This document shows, piece by piece, positions 6,736-14,124 of a stretch of 64,000 nt of DNA; within the stretch, counting starts at the first letter, position 1; every line of letters starts with the position of its first letter. The notes under the pieces were generated by a model that was given only the letters and a program-made list of their open reading frames with translations, searched no databases and was not told the origin of the DNA. The DNA lies in IMG/VR virus record IMGVR_UViG_3300042914_004291, positions 1 through 64,000 of that record; one strand, given 5' to 3'. Made by a program: the position numbers and the translations under genes. The DNA is from a virus.

Positions 6736-8286
6736 TCAGGCAGTAGGCTTAGCAGCACGAAGAACTTCGCGGCGAAGCGCAATGACGTCAGGCTGGGAAT
6801 CAATGTAGTCGCCGAGAGAGTTGAACAGGGTTTGCTTGTCCAACTCTGACTTGAACTTCTCAAACGATGCCTGCCAAACCTCGTCATAAGCAGCAGCATC
6901 CTCTGCGTCGCTGTTCAGGAAAATATCAACGATCCTGCGCTGCCCATCAACGTCGGAGAGAAGGATCGATTCAAAGACGCCAATCTCCTGAGAGCCAATT
7001 GGCTTCTTCACGCCAGACGCTTGAAGTTTCGCGGCAAAATCTGCAACACCCTCAGCAAATGCTTGCTGCATCTCCGGACCTTCCTCGGTGAAGGCGTCAA
7101 ACATTACATCAACAAACTCACCAACAAACTGTTCGAAACGAGCATCGCCATCAGCACCTTCTGCGTAGAAACTAGCCTCAAGTTCAAGAGTGTTTGTTTC
7201 AAACACTTCCATCACAGCCTTGACAATAGCACCACGCACGCCCGGATCACTCGCAGACTGATTCAAGATCGCCTCGTGAACAGTCATACCATTCCCAAGA
7301 TCGGCATTCAATGCACGCTTGAAGATAGCAATGTCGTGTGCAGAAGCATTAGGAACCAAGTCGGCAATTGCAGCATTGAATGCTGCTTGTTGATTAAACG
7401 CAGCTTCGCTGTCAGACTCACCCTCTTCTGGGAAACCAACCTTGCTGAACGCCTCAAACATTGAATCCACAAACAGGTCAGTATACCCAGCAGTAGCTTC
7501 TAGAACCTTGTCCACGAGCTCGTCGATAGAGCTCATCACAAACTCCCCCTGAGACTCGTCGCGGTTCTTGTTCAGAAGAAACCGGATGATCTGCTTCACT
7601 TCTGGAGAATTCTCCATCTTATCCATCGCAAGCTTGATGCGAGAATCAATCGCCTGACGGCTACCAAGCTTCTCCGACGCATCACCAGCAACGATCCTGC
7701 GAACAGTGTCGAGCGTGATCTCAGAATCATCCTGGGTCATGCGGCCAGACGTGCTCTTCTTCTCTGGCGCCTTCATGTCTTCGGCAGTTCCATTGGCCAT
7801 CTGATCAATTGATCCAGCCTGCGCAGCAATCCTCTGACGAACACCCTTGCTGTTGGTATACCCGGCAAGAATCTTTACCAGAGCCATAGAATCATTCTCA
7901 TATGGAGAGAATGAAAATAGCTCGTTTGGGTTGGCATTGATCCACTCAACCATCTGGTTTGGATCCATTGCTTCAAACTGCGCTAGCAGTTGATCGCGCT
8001 CCTCTGGCTCAAGGCGAAGAGGTGAGGTGTTTGACTCAAGATAGTTCCGGATGAACCAGCGCTTGAAGTCAGCCTGGGTAGCTGAAACGGATGGCTCATC
8101 GCTCGGCCCACCTTCCGGCAGAGCATCCCAGATTGAGGTATAGTCCTCAGAGGCGTAGATGTTCTTAGGATCGTTACGGATCCCGACCGGTGCCTCGCTG
8201 AACAGTGTATTCACAATAGCCCGCTTCACCATCTCGTCGATCTTGGTACGAATGGCTGTGTTGGGCGCTGATGATGAGTTACTCAT
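6736..8286 (-). CDS. large acidic helical protein, unknown function
   Basis: A 516-residue, strongly acidic, mostly helical protein with no membrane segment and no recognised motif. Several stretches repeat a loose pattern of the type FVDVMFDAFTEEG and LFVDSMFEAFSKVGFPEEG (about residues 265-290 and 395-420), hinting at internal duplication. It has a sigma70-like promoter about 75 nt upstream and an A-rich leader (AAAAGAAATA) before the ATG. An abundant early protein or an internal virion protein are both possible. Confidence 0.6.
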   Translation of the reverse strand: MSNSSSAPNTAIRTKIDEMVKRAIVNTLFSEAPVGIRNDPKNIYASEDYTSIWDALPEGGPSDEPSVSATQADFKRWFIRNYLESNTSPLRLEPEERDQLLAQFEAMDPNQMVEWINANPNELFSFSPYENDSMALVKILAGYTNSKGVRQRIAAQAGSIDQMANGTAEDMKAPEKKSTSGRMTQDDSEITLDTVRRIVAGDASEKLGSRQAIDSRIKLAMDKMENSPEVKQIIRFLLNKNRDESQGEFVMSSIDELVDKVLEATAGYTDLFVDSMFEAFSKVGFPEEGESDSEAAFNQQAAFNAAIADLVPNASAHDIAIFKRALNADLGNGMTVHEAILNQSASDPGVRGAIVKAVMEVFETNTLELEASFYAEGADGDARFEQFVGEFVDVMFDAFTEEGPEMQQAFAEGVADFAAKLQASGVKKPIGSQEIGVFESILLSDVDGQRRIVDIFLNSDAEDAAAYDEVWQASFEKFKSELDKQTLFNSLGDYIDSQPDVIALRREVLRAAKPTA

Positions 8287-8361
8287 TATTTCTTTTGGTT
8301 TCCTTGTAGTTGTCGGTAACTAGAGGTTGTTTGCCGCGGAACTCTGTTGGCTGATGAGTGG

Positions 8362-8390
8362 ATCCTAGCTCGTCGCGATCAGGTTGTCAA
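8362..8390 (-). promoter_or_regulatory. sigma70-like promoter for the 516-residue protein
   Basis: Minus strand: TTGACA, 17 bp, TAGGAT, with a leader of about 70 nt to the ATG at 8286. It overlaps the 3' end of the upstream gene. Confidence 0.65.
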
Positions 8391-9200
8391 GTGCGTTTCC
8401 ATGTACCGGACCATGCCGCTCACCGGATTGAGAGTTGCATTTGCGACCAATTTCCACGTTAACATCTCAGCTTTCACTGGACCGTAAGCCAGCACTTCTT
8501 TCTGATAGGAATATGGATTCCCCGTAACTGCCAAATATTTCTTGACAGAATCTAAACTGAAAAAGAAGTCATTCATAGCTGGGTTGCACGCTATGACAGC
8601 GACATAAGAACCGGCTTGGTTGCTTGTGGATTCGATAACAGTGGATTGCGCATATATTCTTGATAAAACTGATGCGTCAGTTGTCCAGCCGGATATCGTC
8701 GTGCCGGATGCCGGGTGCACTGTGACAGATTCTGTCAAAACTCCCGTCTTCTTGTCACCGACTGGGCTGCTGATGAGGTTTTCAAGTTTTTCCTTCGACA
8801 GCCCGATCAAGATACGCCAAACTCTCGGCGCTGTGACGGAGAAATGTGATTTATATTTTCCAGCTTTGTGAAGCTTCAGAAGCTCAGGTGCGATCTTGTC
8901 TAGTCCGGACTTGTCGTTTGAACTTATGTAGCTGAAAAGAGATGAGAGCAAAGCTTTTTCCAGTTCTGTATCAGGTTCTGGATCAATGTTCTGCATCAGG
9001 ATTTCTCTTCGTAGATCTCCAAATATATATTTTCCGAGTGGACCGCCGAGCTCATCATCTGGTTTTTCAGGTTGCAGTTTAGTGATTGGCGTTTTGCGAA
9101 CCAAGGCGCCAGTGGTTTTGTCGATATCAAAGTCATCCCAGCCATCATTCTCTGAAAGGTATAACAGCTCTGATAGTTTGATGGGTTTTGTAACTGGCAT
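8379..9200 (-). CDS. ADP-ribosyltransferase-like protein
   Basis: A 273-residue protein whose C-terminal half follows the mono-ADP-ribosyltransferase pattern: an Arg in APRVWRILIG (R129), a Ser/Thr strand ISGWTTD (170-175), then a Q-x-E motif in SYQKEVLAYGPVKAE (Q233, E235). R-S-[QE]xE is the NAD-binding and catalytic set of arginine-modifying ARTs such as T4 Alt and ModA. The N-terminal 115 residues are helical and unassigned. If active it could modify host RNA polymerase or other targets. The fold call rests on motif spacing only. The gap upstream holds a 10-bp tandem repeat. Confidence 0.5.
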   Translation of the reverse strand: MPVTKPIKLSELLYLSENDGWDDFDIDKTTGALVRKTPITKLQPEKPDDELGGPLGKYIFGDLRREILMQNIDPEPDTELEKALLSSLFSYISSNDKSGLDKIAPELLKLHKAGKYKSHFSVTAPRVWRILIGLSKEKLENLISSPVGDKKTGVLTESVTVHPASGTTISGWTTDASVLSRIYAQSTVIESTSNQAGSYVAVIACNPAMNDFFFSLDSVKKYLAVTGNPYSYQKEVLAYGPVKAEMLTWKLVANATLNPVSGMVRYMETHLTT

Positions 9201-9237
9201 GTAGTTGATTCCGATTGCTCATGGAATAACTACTGAC

Positions 9238-9257
9238 AATATAGGCTAATATAGGCT
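9238..9257. repeat. exact 10-bp tandem repeat between uvsX-C and the ART-like gene
   Basis: AATATAGGCT is repeated twice head to tail. On the minus strand it gives two CTATATT boxes about 40 nt upstream of the next ATG, so it could be part of a non-sigma70 promoter or an operator. Confidence 0.6.
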
Positions 9258-9268
9258 GGGGGATGTTT

Positions 9269-10210
9269 TCAGTCGTTCAGGAGGAGCGTGGTGACTTTGT
9301 CGCCGGAATCAACGGCTTGTTTTGCCGCGGTGACTTCTTCGTGAGAATCCAAGTCAATTGATGCAATGGAGAAGTGGTCTTCGGCAGTGTTTCCGATGAT
9401 GAAAGCTGCGTCCACGAGATCGTCGAAATATTTCTTCACGGCAGGATTATCAATCACATTTTCCTGGAAGGAACTCTTCTGGAATTTGATCTCATGAAGC
9501 ACCTCACCTGAATCCGCGTCTGATACTTCAAAAGTTTTCCATGCGCCGGTTCCACTGACACTGATATGTTTGCCGTCAACAAGAGCTTTTCCAGCTTTCT
9601 CACAGAACTGTCGGAGCTCATCGAACAACTGCTCTGTCTCAACGATACCTTTGCCAAAGTGAATCTCGAAAGATGTTTGCCGCCATGGACGTGCAACCTT
9701 GTTCTTGATCACTTTGACGTCAACAGCAATACCAACAACCTGTTCTCTACCGTTAATTGTCTTCTTGATCTGTTGGCCACCAGAAAGTTTCAAACGCAAA
9801 CTAGCGTGATAAGGAATTGCATTACCCCCGGGAGTAGTGTTATGGTTGATCTGGCCCTCGGCCAGATATGTCTGCGTATCTTCAACAGTGACATCAACTA
9901 CTTCCATCGACTGATCGATCAAGACAGCCTCTGGGTGATCCTTGAGCTCTACCCACTCACCATCGTGCAGTACACGGTGAACGGAGGTGCCACAAAGTGT
10001 TCCTAATTGGTAATGTTGCTGGACTGATGGCTTCACCACCAAGTGTGTTAGCGGCTTGAACACTGTTTCGCAAGTATTCGTATCATAACTTTCAATTTCA
10101 ATGCCTCGGGCACTTATATCGATGACGCGTGGAGTTGAAAAATCTGTTACTCCACACTCGCGAAACAATGCCGACAATTCAATGGCTTCTGGTTGATTTT
10201 CTTTTTTCAT
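9269..10210 (-). CDS. uvsX-C: UvsX/RecA C-terminal half fused behind C-intein
   Basis: A 313-residue protein in two parts. Residues 1-124 are an intein C-fragment: block B-like GTLCGTSVH (T75, H78), block F VVDVTVEDTQTYLAEG and the terminal INHN at 121-124. From Thr125 the sequence is RecA (TTPGGNAIPYHASLRL, then VKVIKNKVARPWRQTSFEIHFGKGI), continuing exactly where the N-half stops in the L2 loop. Trans-splicing with the N-half would give a recombinase of about 447 residues, with Thr125 as the +1 nucleophile. The start overlaps the endonuclease gene end by 32 nt and has the leader AAAGAGATAA before ATG. Confidence 0.9.
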   Translation of the reverse strand: MKKENQPEAIELSALFRECGVTDFSTPRVIDISARGIEIESYDTNTCETVFKPLTHLVVKPSVQQHYQLGTLCGTSVHRVLHDGEWVELKDHPEAVLIDQSMEVVDVTVEDTQTYLAEGQINHNTTPGGNAIPYHASLRLKLSGGQQIKKTINGREQVVGIAVDVKVIKNKVARPWRQTSFEIHFGKGIVETEQLFDELRQFCEKAGKALVDGKHISVSGTGAWKTFEVSDADSGEVLHEIKFQKSSFQENVIDNPAVKKYFDDLVDAAFIIGNTAEDHFSIASIDLDSHEEVTAAKQAVDSGDKVTTLLLND

Positions 10211-11246
10211 TTATCTCTTTTTCAATCTTTGAATTTACTTTTTCTTGCTCGCAAAGTAGCTCGGTTTCCCAAAAAACAACGACTTTATACCCAGCAGTTT
10301 CTAGCAAATCAGCTCTGATTCGATCTCGCTCCCATATCATCGCAGCGGTGACTTCGCCATAAACTAGGTCGCTAGCTGAATGGTTCTTCGGGTTAGCATG
10401 CCAGTAATCACCATAACACTCAAAAATCATTCCGTCAACAACGAAATCGGGGTAAAAAATCACATCATCAACTTTAACGGGCGGCTCGTATGCGAACTCT
10501 AGCCTGTTTCTCGCGAGAATTTTGGCCAACTCACTTTCTGGCTTGTTCATGCGTATATCGTTGAAAACATGTTTTTTGGCATACCTGCCTTTGAACCACT
10601 TATCTAATTTGGCCAAATTGTTAGTTGAACGAGCTTCGGCCCACATCTGTTTGGAGGCGCGAGAGATCTTCTCCACCCTGTCTGGTTTGTTACATGCATC
10701 AATCAACGTCTCCCTGCCTCCAGACTCTAACCACTTCTGAAAACCAGCCTTTTTCTTTTCGGCGACAATTGGGTTATTTAGCACCTTCTTCATCTTTGCT
10801 TTGTTTCCATCTAAGGCCCACCAAGCAGCCCTAGATTCGGCATTGGCTTTTCTGTTGGAAGACTTGCGCAACTTCGCACGATACTCCTCGGTGGCAACTA
10901 CGGCAGCATGGTTGGCTTTCGTTTTTACATCAACTTCCTCGAAATAACGTTGAATGGCTGGCAATAGACTTGAATCGATGATGCCATTCGCTATGCCATA
11001 GTCAATTGCGCGTCGTTTATTGAAAAACTCCTTGTAGAATGCATAAGCAGATGCGCCATCAGACTCGCCGAGATAATACGTGAAGTAACCCTCAACACTG
11101 GCCGATATGGGACGACCATCGGATCGTTTTAGAGCTTGTTTTGTTTTGAACTCTTGCTTCAACGTCGCAGAAAACTTAGGCACTCCGTTCTGTATACAGA
11201 AGTTGAAGTTGAAGAATTTCTGAGGTGGTGTGGTGGTTGGGTCCAT
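10179..11246 (-). CDS. Vsr-like (EDxHD-type) homing endonuclease between split intein halves
   Basis: A 355-residue protein. The C-terminal 110 residues carry a PD-(D/E)xK/Vsr-type nuclease core: FYPDFVVDG (D267), IFECYGDYWHANP (E276, H283), then WERDRIRADLLETAGYKVVVFW. The N-terminal and middle parts are basic, with Trp/Lys-rich helical repeats (about residues 135-235) typical of modular DNA-binding segments in phage homing endonucleases. It lies between the two uvsX halves on the same strand, 4 nt after the N-half stop. This matches the fractured-gene arrangement described from metagenomes. It probably cleaves intein-less uvsX alleles to spread the cassette. Confidence 0.85.
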   Translation of the reverse strand: MDPTTTPPQKFFNFNFCIQNGVPKFSATLKQEFKTKQALKRSDGRPISASVEGYFTYYLGESDGASAYAFYKEFFNKRRAIDYGIANGIIDSSLLPAIQRYFEEVDVKTKANHAAVVATEEYRAKLRKSSNRKANAESRAAWWALDGNKAKMKKVLNNPIVAEKKKAGFQKWLESGGRETLIDACNKPDRVEKISRASKQMWAEARSTNNLAKLDKWFKGRYAKKHVFNDIRMNKPESELAKILARNRLEFAYEPPVKVDDVIFYPDFVVDGMIFECYGDYWHANPKNHSASDLVYGEVTAAMIWERDRIRADLLETAGYKVVVFWETELLCEQEKVNSKIEKEINEKRKSTRSH

Positions 11247-11250
11247 CCGA

Positions 11251-12072
11251 CTAAATATGTGTTCTTCTGATTTTTACTGTTGTTTTTGGACTGACGCATG
11301 TTGGATCTCCGTACATAACACCGATCTTCATGCGTTGTTGATTGATCAGGAGAAGACAGACGTTCTTGTCGCCGATCAGGTGAGTGATCTTTCTGAAGCC
11401 TTTGCTGAGAACTCTTGCGGCAAGGCCGATAGTGTTCTGTTCATAATCGCCTTCGAGTTCGGCTTTTGGTGAACTTGCCGCAACAGAATCCCAGATCACA
11501 AGGATTGGAAGGTCGCTCTTCATGTTTCTTGCCTTGATGATCACGTTCTCAATGATAGAGAAAATCTTCTCCATGCAAGTCTCTTGGACATACACAAAAC
11601 GTTTACCAACATCAAGTCCTAGACTATTCAGGTTGTCGAGAGAGGTTGCGTTCTCGGCATCAATATAAACAACGATGCCACCCATTCTCTGAGTTGCTCT
11701 GGAGGCTTCAATAGCAAGGTGGGATTTACCGTTGGCTTGTGGTCCTTGAATCTCAATGATTCTTCCCTCGGGATAGCCGCCACCTTTCTTGTTTGCAATG
11801 ATATAGTCAAGCTGCCGAGAGCCGGTAGGGATCCAACGTTTAACATTTGTTGGAGCACTGTCTTCTGCTAGGTTGAATGCAATCTTCTCCCCAGCTTCTT
11901 TGTTTGTGTCACGAATCAGGTCTTTGACGAACTGAAAATCTTCAGATGATGCAGATGGTGCAGTGGTCGCCGCTGTTGTTTGTTTCTTGGCAGGAGGTGG
12001 CGTTGGTGTTGGTGCTGTCGCAGTCTTCTTTGCTTGTTCTAGTTGTTGCTTCTTTTTGGCTTTGGCTATCAT
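11251..12072 (-). CDS. uvsX-N: UvsX/RecA N-terminal half ending in a 15-residue N-intein
   Basis: A 273-residue protein. After a Pro/Ala/Thr-rich, basic N-terminal extension (1-45) comes a RecA core: Walker A GPQANGKS (110-117), IVVYIDAEN, Walker B-type LVIWDSVAA and NQQRMKIGVMYGDPT (L2). At residue 259 the sequence changes to CVSPKTTVKIRRTHI and stops. This is an intein N-terminus (Cys1) of only 15 residues. Alone the protein lacks the rest of L2 and the C-terminal strands, so function requires trans-splicing with the product of 9269-10210. It has a promoter at 12103-12131 and a leader AAAAGAGAAA before the ATG. Confidence 0.9.
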   Translation of the reverse strand: MIAKAKKKQQLEQAKKTATAPTPTPPPAKKQTTAATTAPSASSEDFQFVKDLIRDTNKEAGEKIAFNLAEDSAPTNVKRWIPTGSRQLDYIIANKKGGGYPEGRIIEIQGPQANGKSHLAIEASRATQRMGGIVVYIDAENATSLDNLNSLGLDVGKRFVYVQETCMEKIFSIIENVIIKARNMKSDLPILVIWDSVAASSPKAELEGDYEQNTIGLAARVLSKGFRKITHLIGDKNVCLLLINQQRMKIGVMYGDPTCVSPKTTVKIRRTHI

Positions 12073-12102
12073 TTTCTCTTTTATGACCTATATTGTGTAT
12101 AG

Positions 12103-12131
12103 ATCCTACCATGAGATATTATGGGAGTCAA
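12103..12131 (-). promoter_or_regulatory. sigma70-like promoter for uvsX-N
   Basis: Minus strand: TTGACT, 17 bp, TAGGAT, with a leader of about 25 nt. It overlaps the first codons of the small plus-strand gene starting at 12111. Confidence 0.6.
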
Positions 12132-12359
12132 ACACGTGTTTGTGACTCAAAACAAAGCAAAAAGCAAACTAGAACAACAAACAGCGAGCTCGAAATACCA
12201 CCAGTTGTTTTGGATATAGGTCACAAGAAACAACAAAGCCTAGAAACCGCTCCTGACATTCCCTCTTCAATGAATGAGGTTGGAGTTGCGGCCTGGGCTT
12301 TGTTTGTTTTGTTGTTCTGGTCGGTTGGTATGCTCTTAGCTAAGAACTATCAGAACTGA
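12111..12359 (+). CDS. small single-pass membrane protein
   Basis: An 82-residue protein with a polar N-terminal 55 residues and a C-terminal hydrophobic helix (VGVAAWALFVLLFWSVGML) followed by a short basic tail, so it is probably tail-anchored. The start is taken at the ATG at 12111; a TTG start further upstream is less likely. It is opposite in strand to its neighbours, fills the gap between uvsX-N and the SSB gene, and overlaps the SSB 3' end by 10 nt. No ribosome site is obvious, so expression is uncertain. Confidence 0.45.
   Translation: MRYYGSQTRVCDSKQSKKQTRTTNSELEIPPVVLDIGHKKQQSLETAPDIPSSMNEVGVAAWALFVLLFWSVGMLLAKNYQN
12129..12142. promoter_or_regulatory. perfect 14-bp palindrome at the uvsX -35 box
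   Basis: CAAACACGTGTTTG is perfectly palindromic, is flanked by GAGT and TGACTC, and overlaps the -35 hexamer (12126-12131). This is the position expected for a repressor operator. It is also inside the first codons of the plus-strand small gene. Confidence 0.4.
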
Positions 12360-13234
12360 TCGAATGCCTCACCAAGAGCAGCTTCGGTGTCTGCATCAAC
12401 CTCACCTTCGGTCGACTCAACCTTGGTTGTTTCCTCTGCTGAAGCCTTGCCTTTCCCGCGCTTAGCTGCTGCGGGGGCTTTTGTGTCAGAAGATGTCGCA
12501 ACCACAGGCTGAGTCTCTTGCAGTCTGACCATGTATTCCTCAAGAATCTGAATGAGATCCTCTGGTGATTTGACCCAACGCTTCTGTTGCTCAAAGAAGT
12601 CAGGAATGCTATCGATCAACTTTTGCATCTCTGCCTTGTTCGAGTGCAAAGGACTTGGACGACGGTGAAGGATTGGTGCATTGACTTGCTTGCAGGGTTT
12701 GCCTTCATAGAGCTTGACCTTGCCATCCTTCACGAGAGGAACAATGTTGATCTCCATATCATAACCGACATTGTAGTCCAGGAGATCCTCGTCCTTGTTT
12801 TGATCTGAAAGCATCAGACCGTACAATGACTTGACAAACGCTTCCTTCACTTCCCAGATGCGAACGCCTTTGTCTTCTTCACCGCGGACAAGGACTGCCG
12901 CGAAGAAACAGCGCTGTGGTTTGAGATTCTTAGCGATCTCCCAGCCTTCCTTTGTCTTGCGGAGAGCTTCAAACTGCTCATTGATTGGGTCTTCCATGCC
13001 CCAACCAATCGGAGCATTGATGCTTTTTTGCACGAGTGGTTTGCCGTAACGCAAGAGTGGAAGAATTGGAGTGTTGTCTTCTGTCTTCATCTTCAAGAGA
13101 CGGACATTATAGACGCCAAGACCGGGACTCCAGTAAGAGATCTTTGGGCCATTGCTGCCTGAGTCGTTGTTGGATCTGTTGTTCTTTGGAGTGAGAAAGC
13201 TTGAGATTCCGTTGAGATATGCTGGTGATGCCAT
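12350..13234 (-). CDS. gp32-like single-stranded DNA-binding protein
   Basis: A 294-residue protein with the layout of T4 gp32: a short N-terminal cooperativity region, an OB-fold core with YWSPGLGVYNVRLLKM and FFAAVLVRGEEDKGVRIWEV, and an acidic C-terminal tail ending in AALGEAFDQF, the usual partner-binding tail. The Lys/Ala-rich linker before the tail resembles the gp32 flexible hinge. It coats ssDNA during replication and recombination and should work with UvsX next door. The promoter at 13360-13388 gives a long leader (about 120 nt) that could allow autogenous control. Confidence 0.8.
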   Translation of the reverse strand: MASPAYLNGISSFLTPKNNRSNNDSGSNGPKISYWSPGLGVYNVRLLKMKTEDNTPILPLLRYGKPLVQKSINAPIGWGMEDPINEQFEALRKTKEGWEIAKNLKPQRCFFAAVLVRGEEDKGVRIWEVKEAFVKSLYGLMLSDQNKDEDLLDYNVGYDMEINIVPLVKDGKVKLYEGKPCKQVNAPILHRRPSPLHSNKAEMQKLIDSIPDFFEQQKRWVKSPEDLIQILEEYMVRLQETQPVVATSSDTKAPAAAKRGKGKASAEETTKVESTEGEVDADTEAALGEAFDQF

Positions 13235-13359
13235 GTGTGTTTTGCTTTGATGTACTTGAGTTGTGTAATGTATTTTTAGAAACAGCTCTAGAGGTATTAC
13301 GAGAGATCTGTTGTCTAAGTCAGGGGCACAACTGAACCACCTGAACTCGTTCTTTAACT
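13235..13359 (-). promoter_or_regulatory. long untranslated leader of the SSB mRNA
   Basis: About 120 nt lie between the predicted start of transcription and the ATG. The 5' part can pair TCAGG (13336-13340) with CCTGA (13317-13321). The last 45 nt before the ATG are A/C-rich and unstructured, with no Shine-Dalgarno sequence. T4 gene 32 is autoregulated through a structured element followed by an unstructured leader, and this layout is similar. Confidence 0.35.
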
Positions 13360-13388
13360 ATGCTAACCGGTGGATAAAACCGTGTCAA
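13360..13388 (-). promoter_or_regulatory. sigma70-like promoter for the SSB gene
   Basis: Minus strand: TTGACA, 17 bp, TAGCAT. It lies 17 nt beyond the stop of the upstream HD-like gene and is followed by the long SSB leader. Confidence 0.65.
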
Positions 13389-13404
13389 GACTTGAGGAAA
13401 AGAC

Positions 13405-14112
13405 TTATTTTGCAGCGGTTTTCTTTGATTCGAAACCCTGGGCTTCGGTCCTGTTCTTGAGTGTTGCGCAGGCTGCTGCGTATGCTTGGTTGATCACTAG
13501 TGTGAGCCATGACACTTGGCTGTCTTGAGAGCCGGTTGAAGATTGGTTCTCTTTGCCTGTGAGGTATCTGGTTTTATCATAGCCCATTGTCTGGATCACT
13601 TGGAGTTCTTCTGGTGAAAGGTTGAACCCAAGCTGGGATAGTCGCCAGATGCTGAGATTTGGAATGCTGTAATTTGCTAGCTTTGGATTGATTGTGTAGA
13701 TCGCACCTTGGTTCTTGCGATGCCATTCTGAATCATTCCAGAGAAAGAATGGTGCTTGGTCTGTTCCATGGGCTCCTAGGAGGGAAAAGAGAGTGCAAAC
13801 AACCAATGAGTCTGCTGGGATGCTTGATTCGTAGGCAACGTTGAGTTTTGCGGCGAATTTCAGTGTCTGAAGCGCCATCTCCACCAAGCCACCATCATAG
13901 GCGCCGCCATAGTGAATGTGAGTTGCAGCAGGCGCGCTAGCAATCTCTCCGACGTTCTTTTCAAGAAACTTGAACAGGTTTTCATATCCGGTGCGATTAG
14001 CTAGCTTGGCTTCGACCATTTTCATGAAACTCTCAAAGTTTTTTGCCAGCAATTCCTTCTGCACCTGAGAGACTTCGACTGTGTTGGTTTTCTTTGATGA
14101 CTTTGTTGACAT
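13405..14112 (-). CDS. degenerate HD-domain-like protein
   Basis: A 235-residue protein. The segment ATHIHYGGAYDGGLVEMAL (residues 63-81) aligns with the start of phage HD phosphohydrolases, whose usual form is H-x-H-x-GAY-x-GGL-x-H-S-L. Here the later histidine is Met, and the diagnostic His-Asp pair is replaced by GAHGTD (113-118). The later part (IPNLSIWRLSQLGFNLSPEELQVIQTMG) fits the same family. With metal ligands lost it is probably not an active phosphohydrolase and may have a structural or binding role. It sits between the polymerase (12 nt upstream) and the SSB. Confidence 0.5.
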   Translation of the reverse strand: MSTKSSKKTNTVEVSQVQKELLAKNFESFMKMVEAKLANRTGYENLFKFLEKNVGEIASAPAATHIHYGGAYDGGLVEMALQTLKFAAKLNVAYESSIPADSLVVCTLFSLLGAHGTDQAPFFLWNDSEWHRKNQGAIYTINPKLANYSIPNLSIWRLSQLGFNLSPEELQVIQTMGYDKTRYLTGKENQSSTGSQDSQVSWLTLVINQAYAAACATLKNRTEAQGFESKKTAAK

Positions 14113-14124
14113 TTTTTCTTTGCG

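Noticed and set aside
10179-11246. The uvsX interruption as a self-splicing intron
   Set aside because: Both sides carry intein protein motifs (Cys1 block and INHN), the halves have their own start and stop codons, and no group I or II core was seen.
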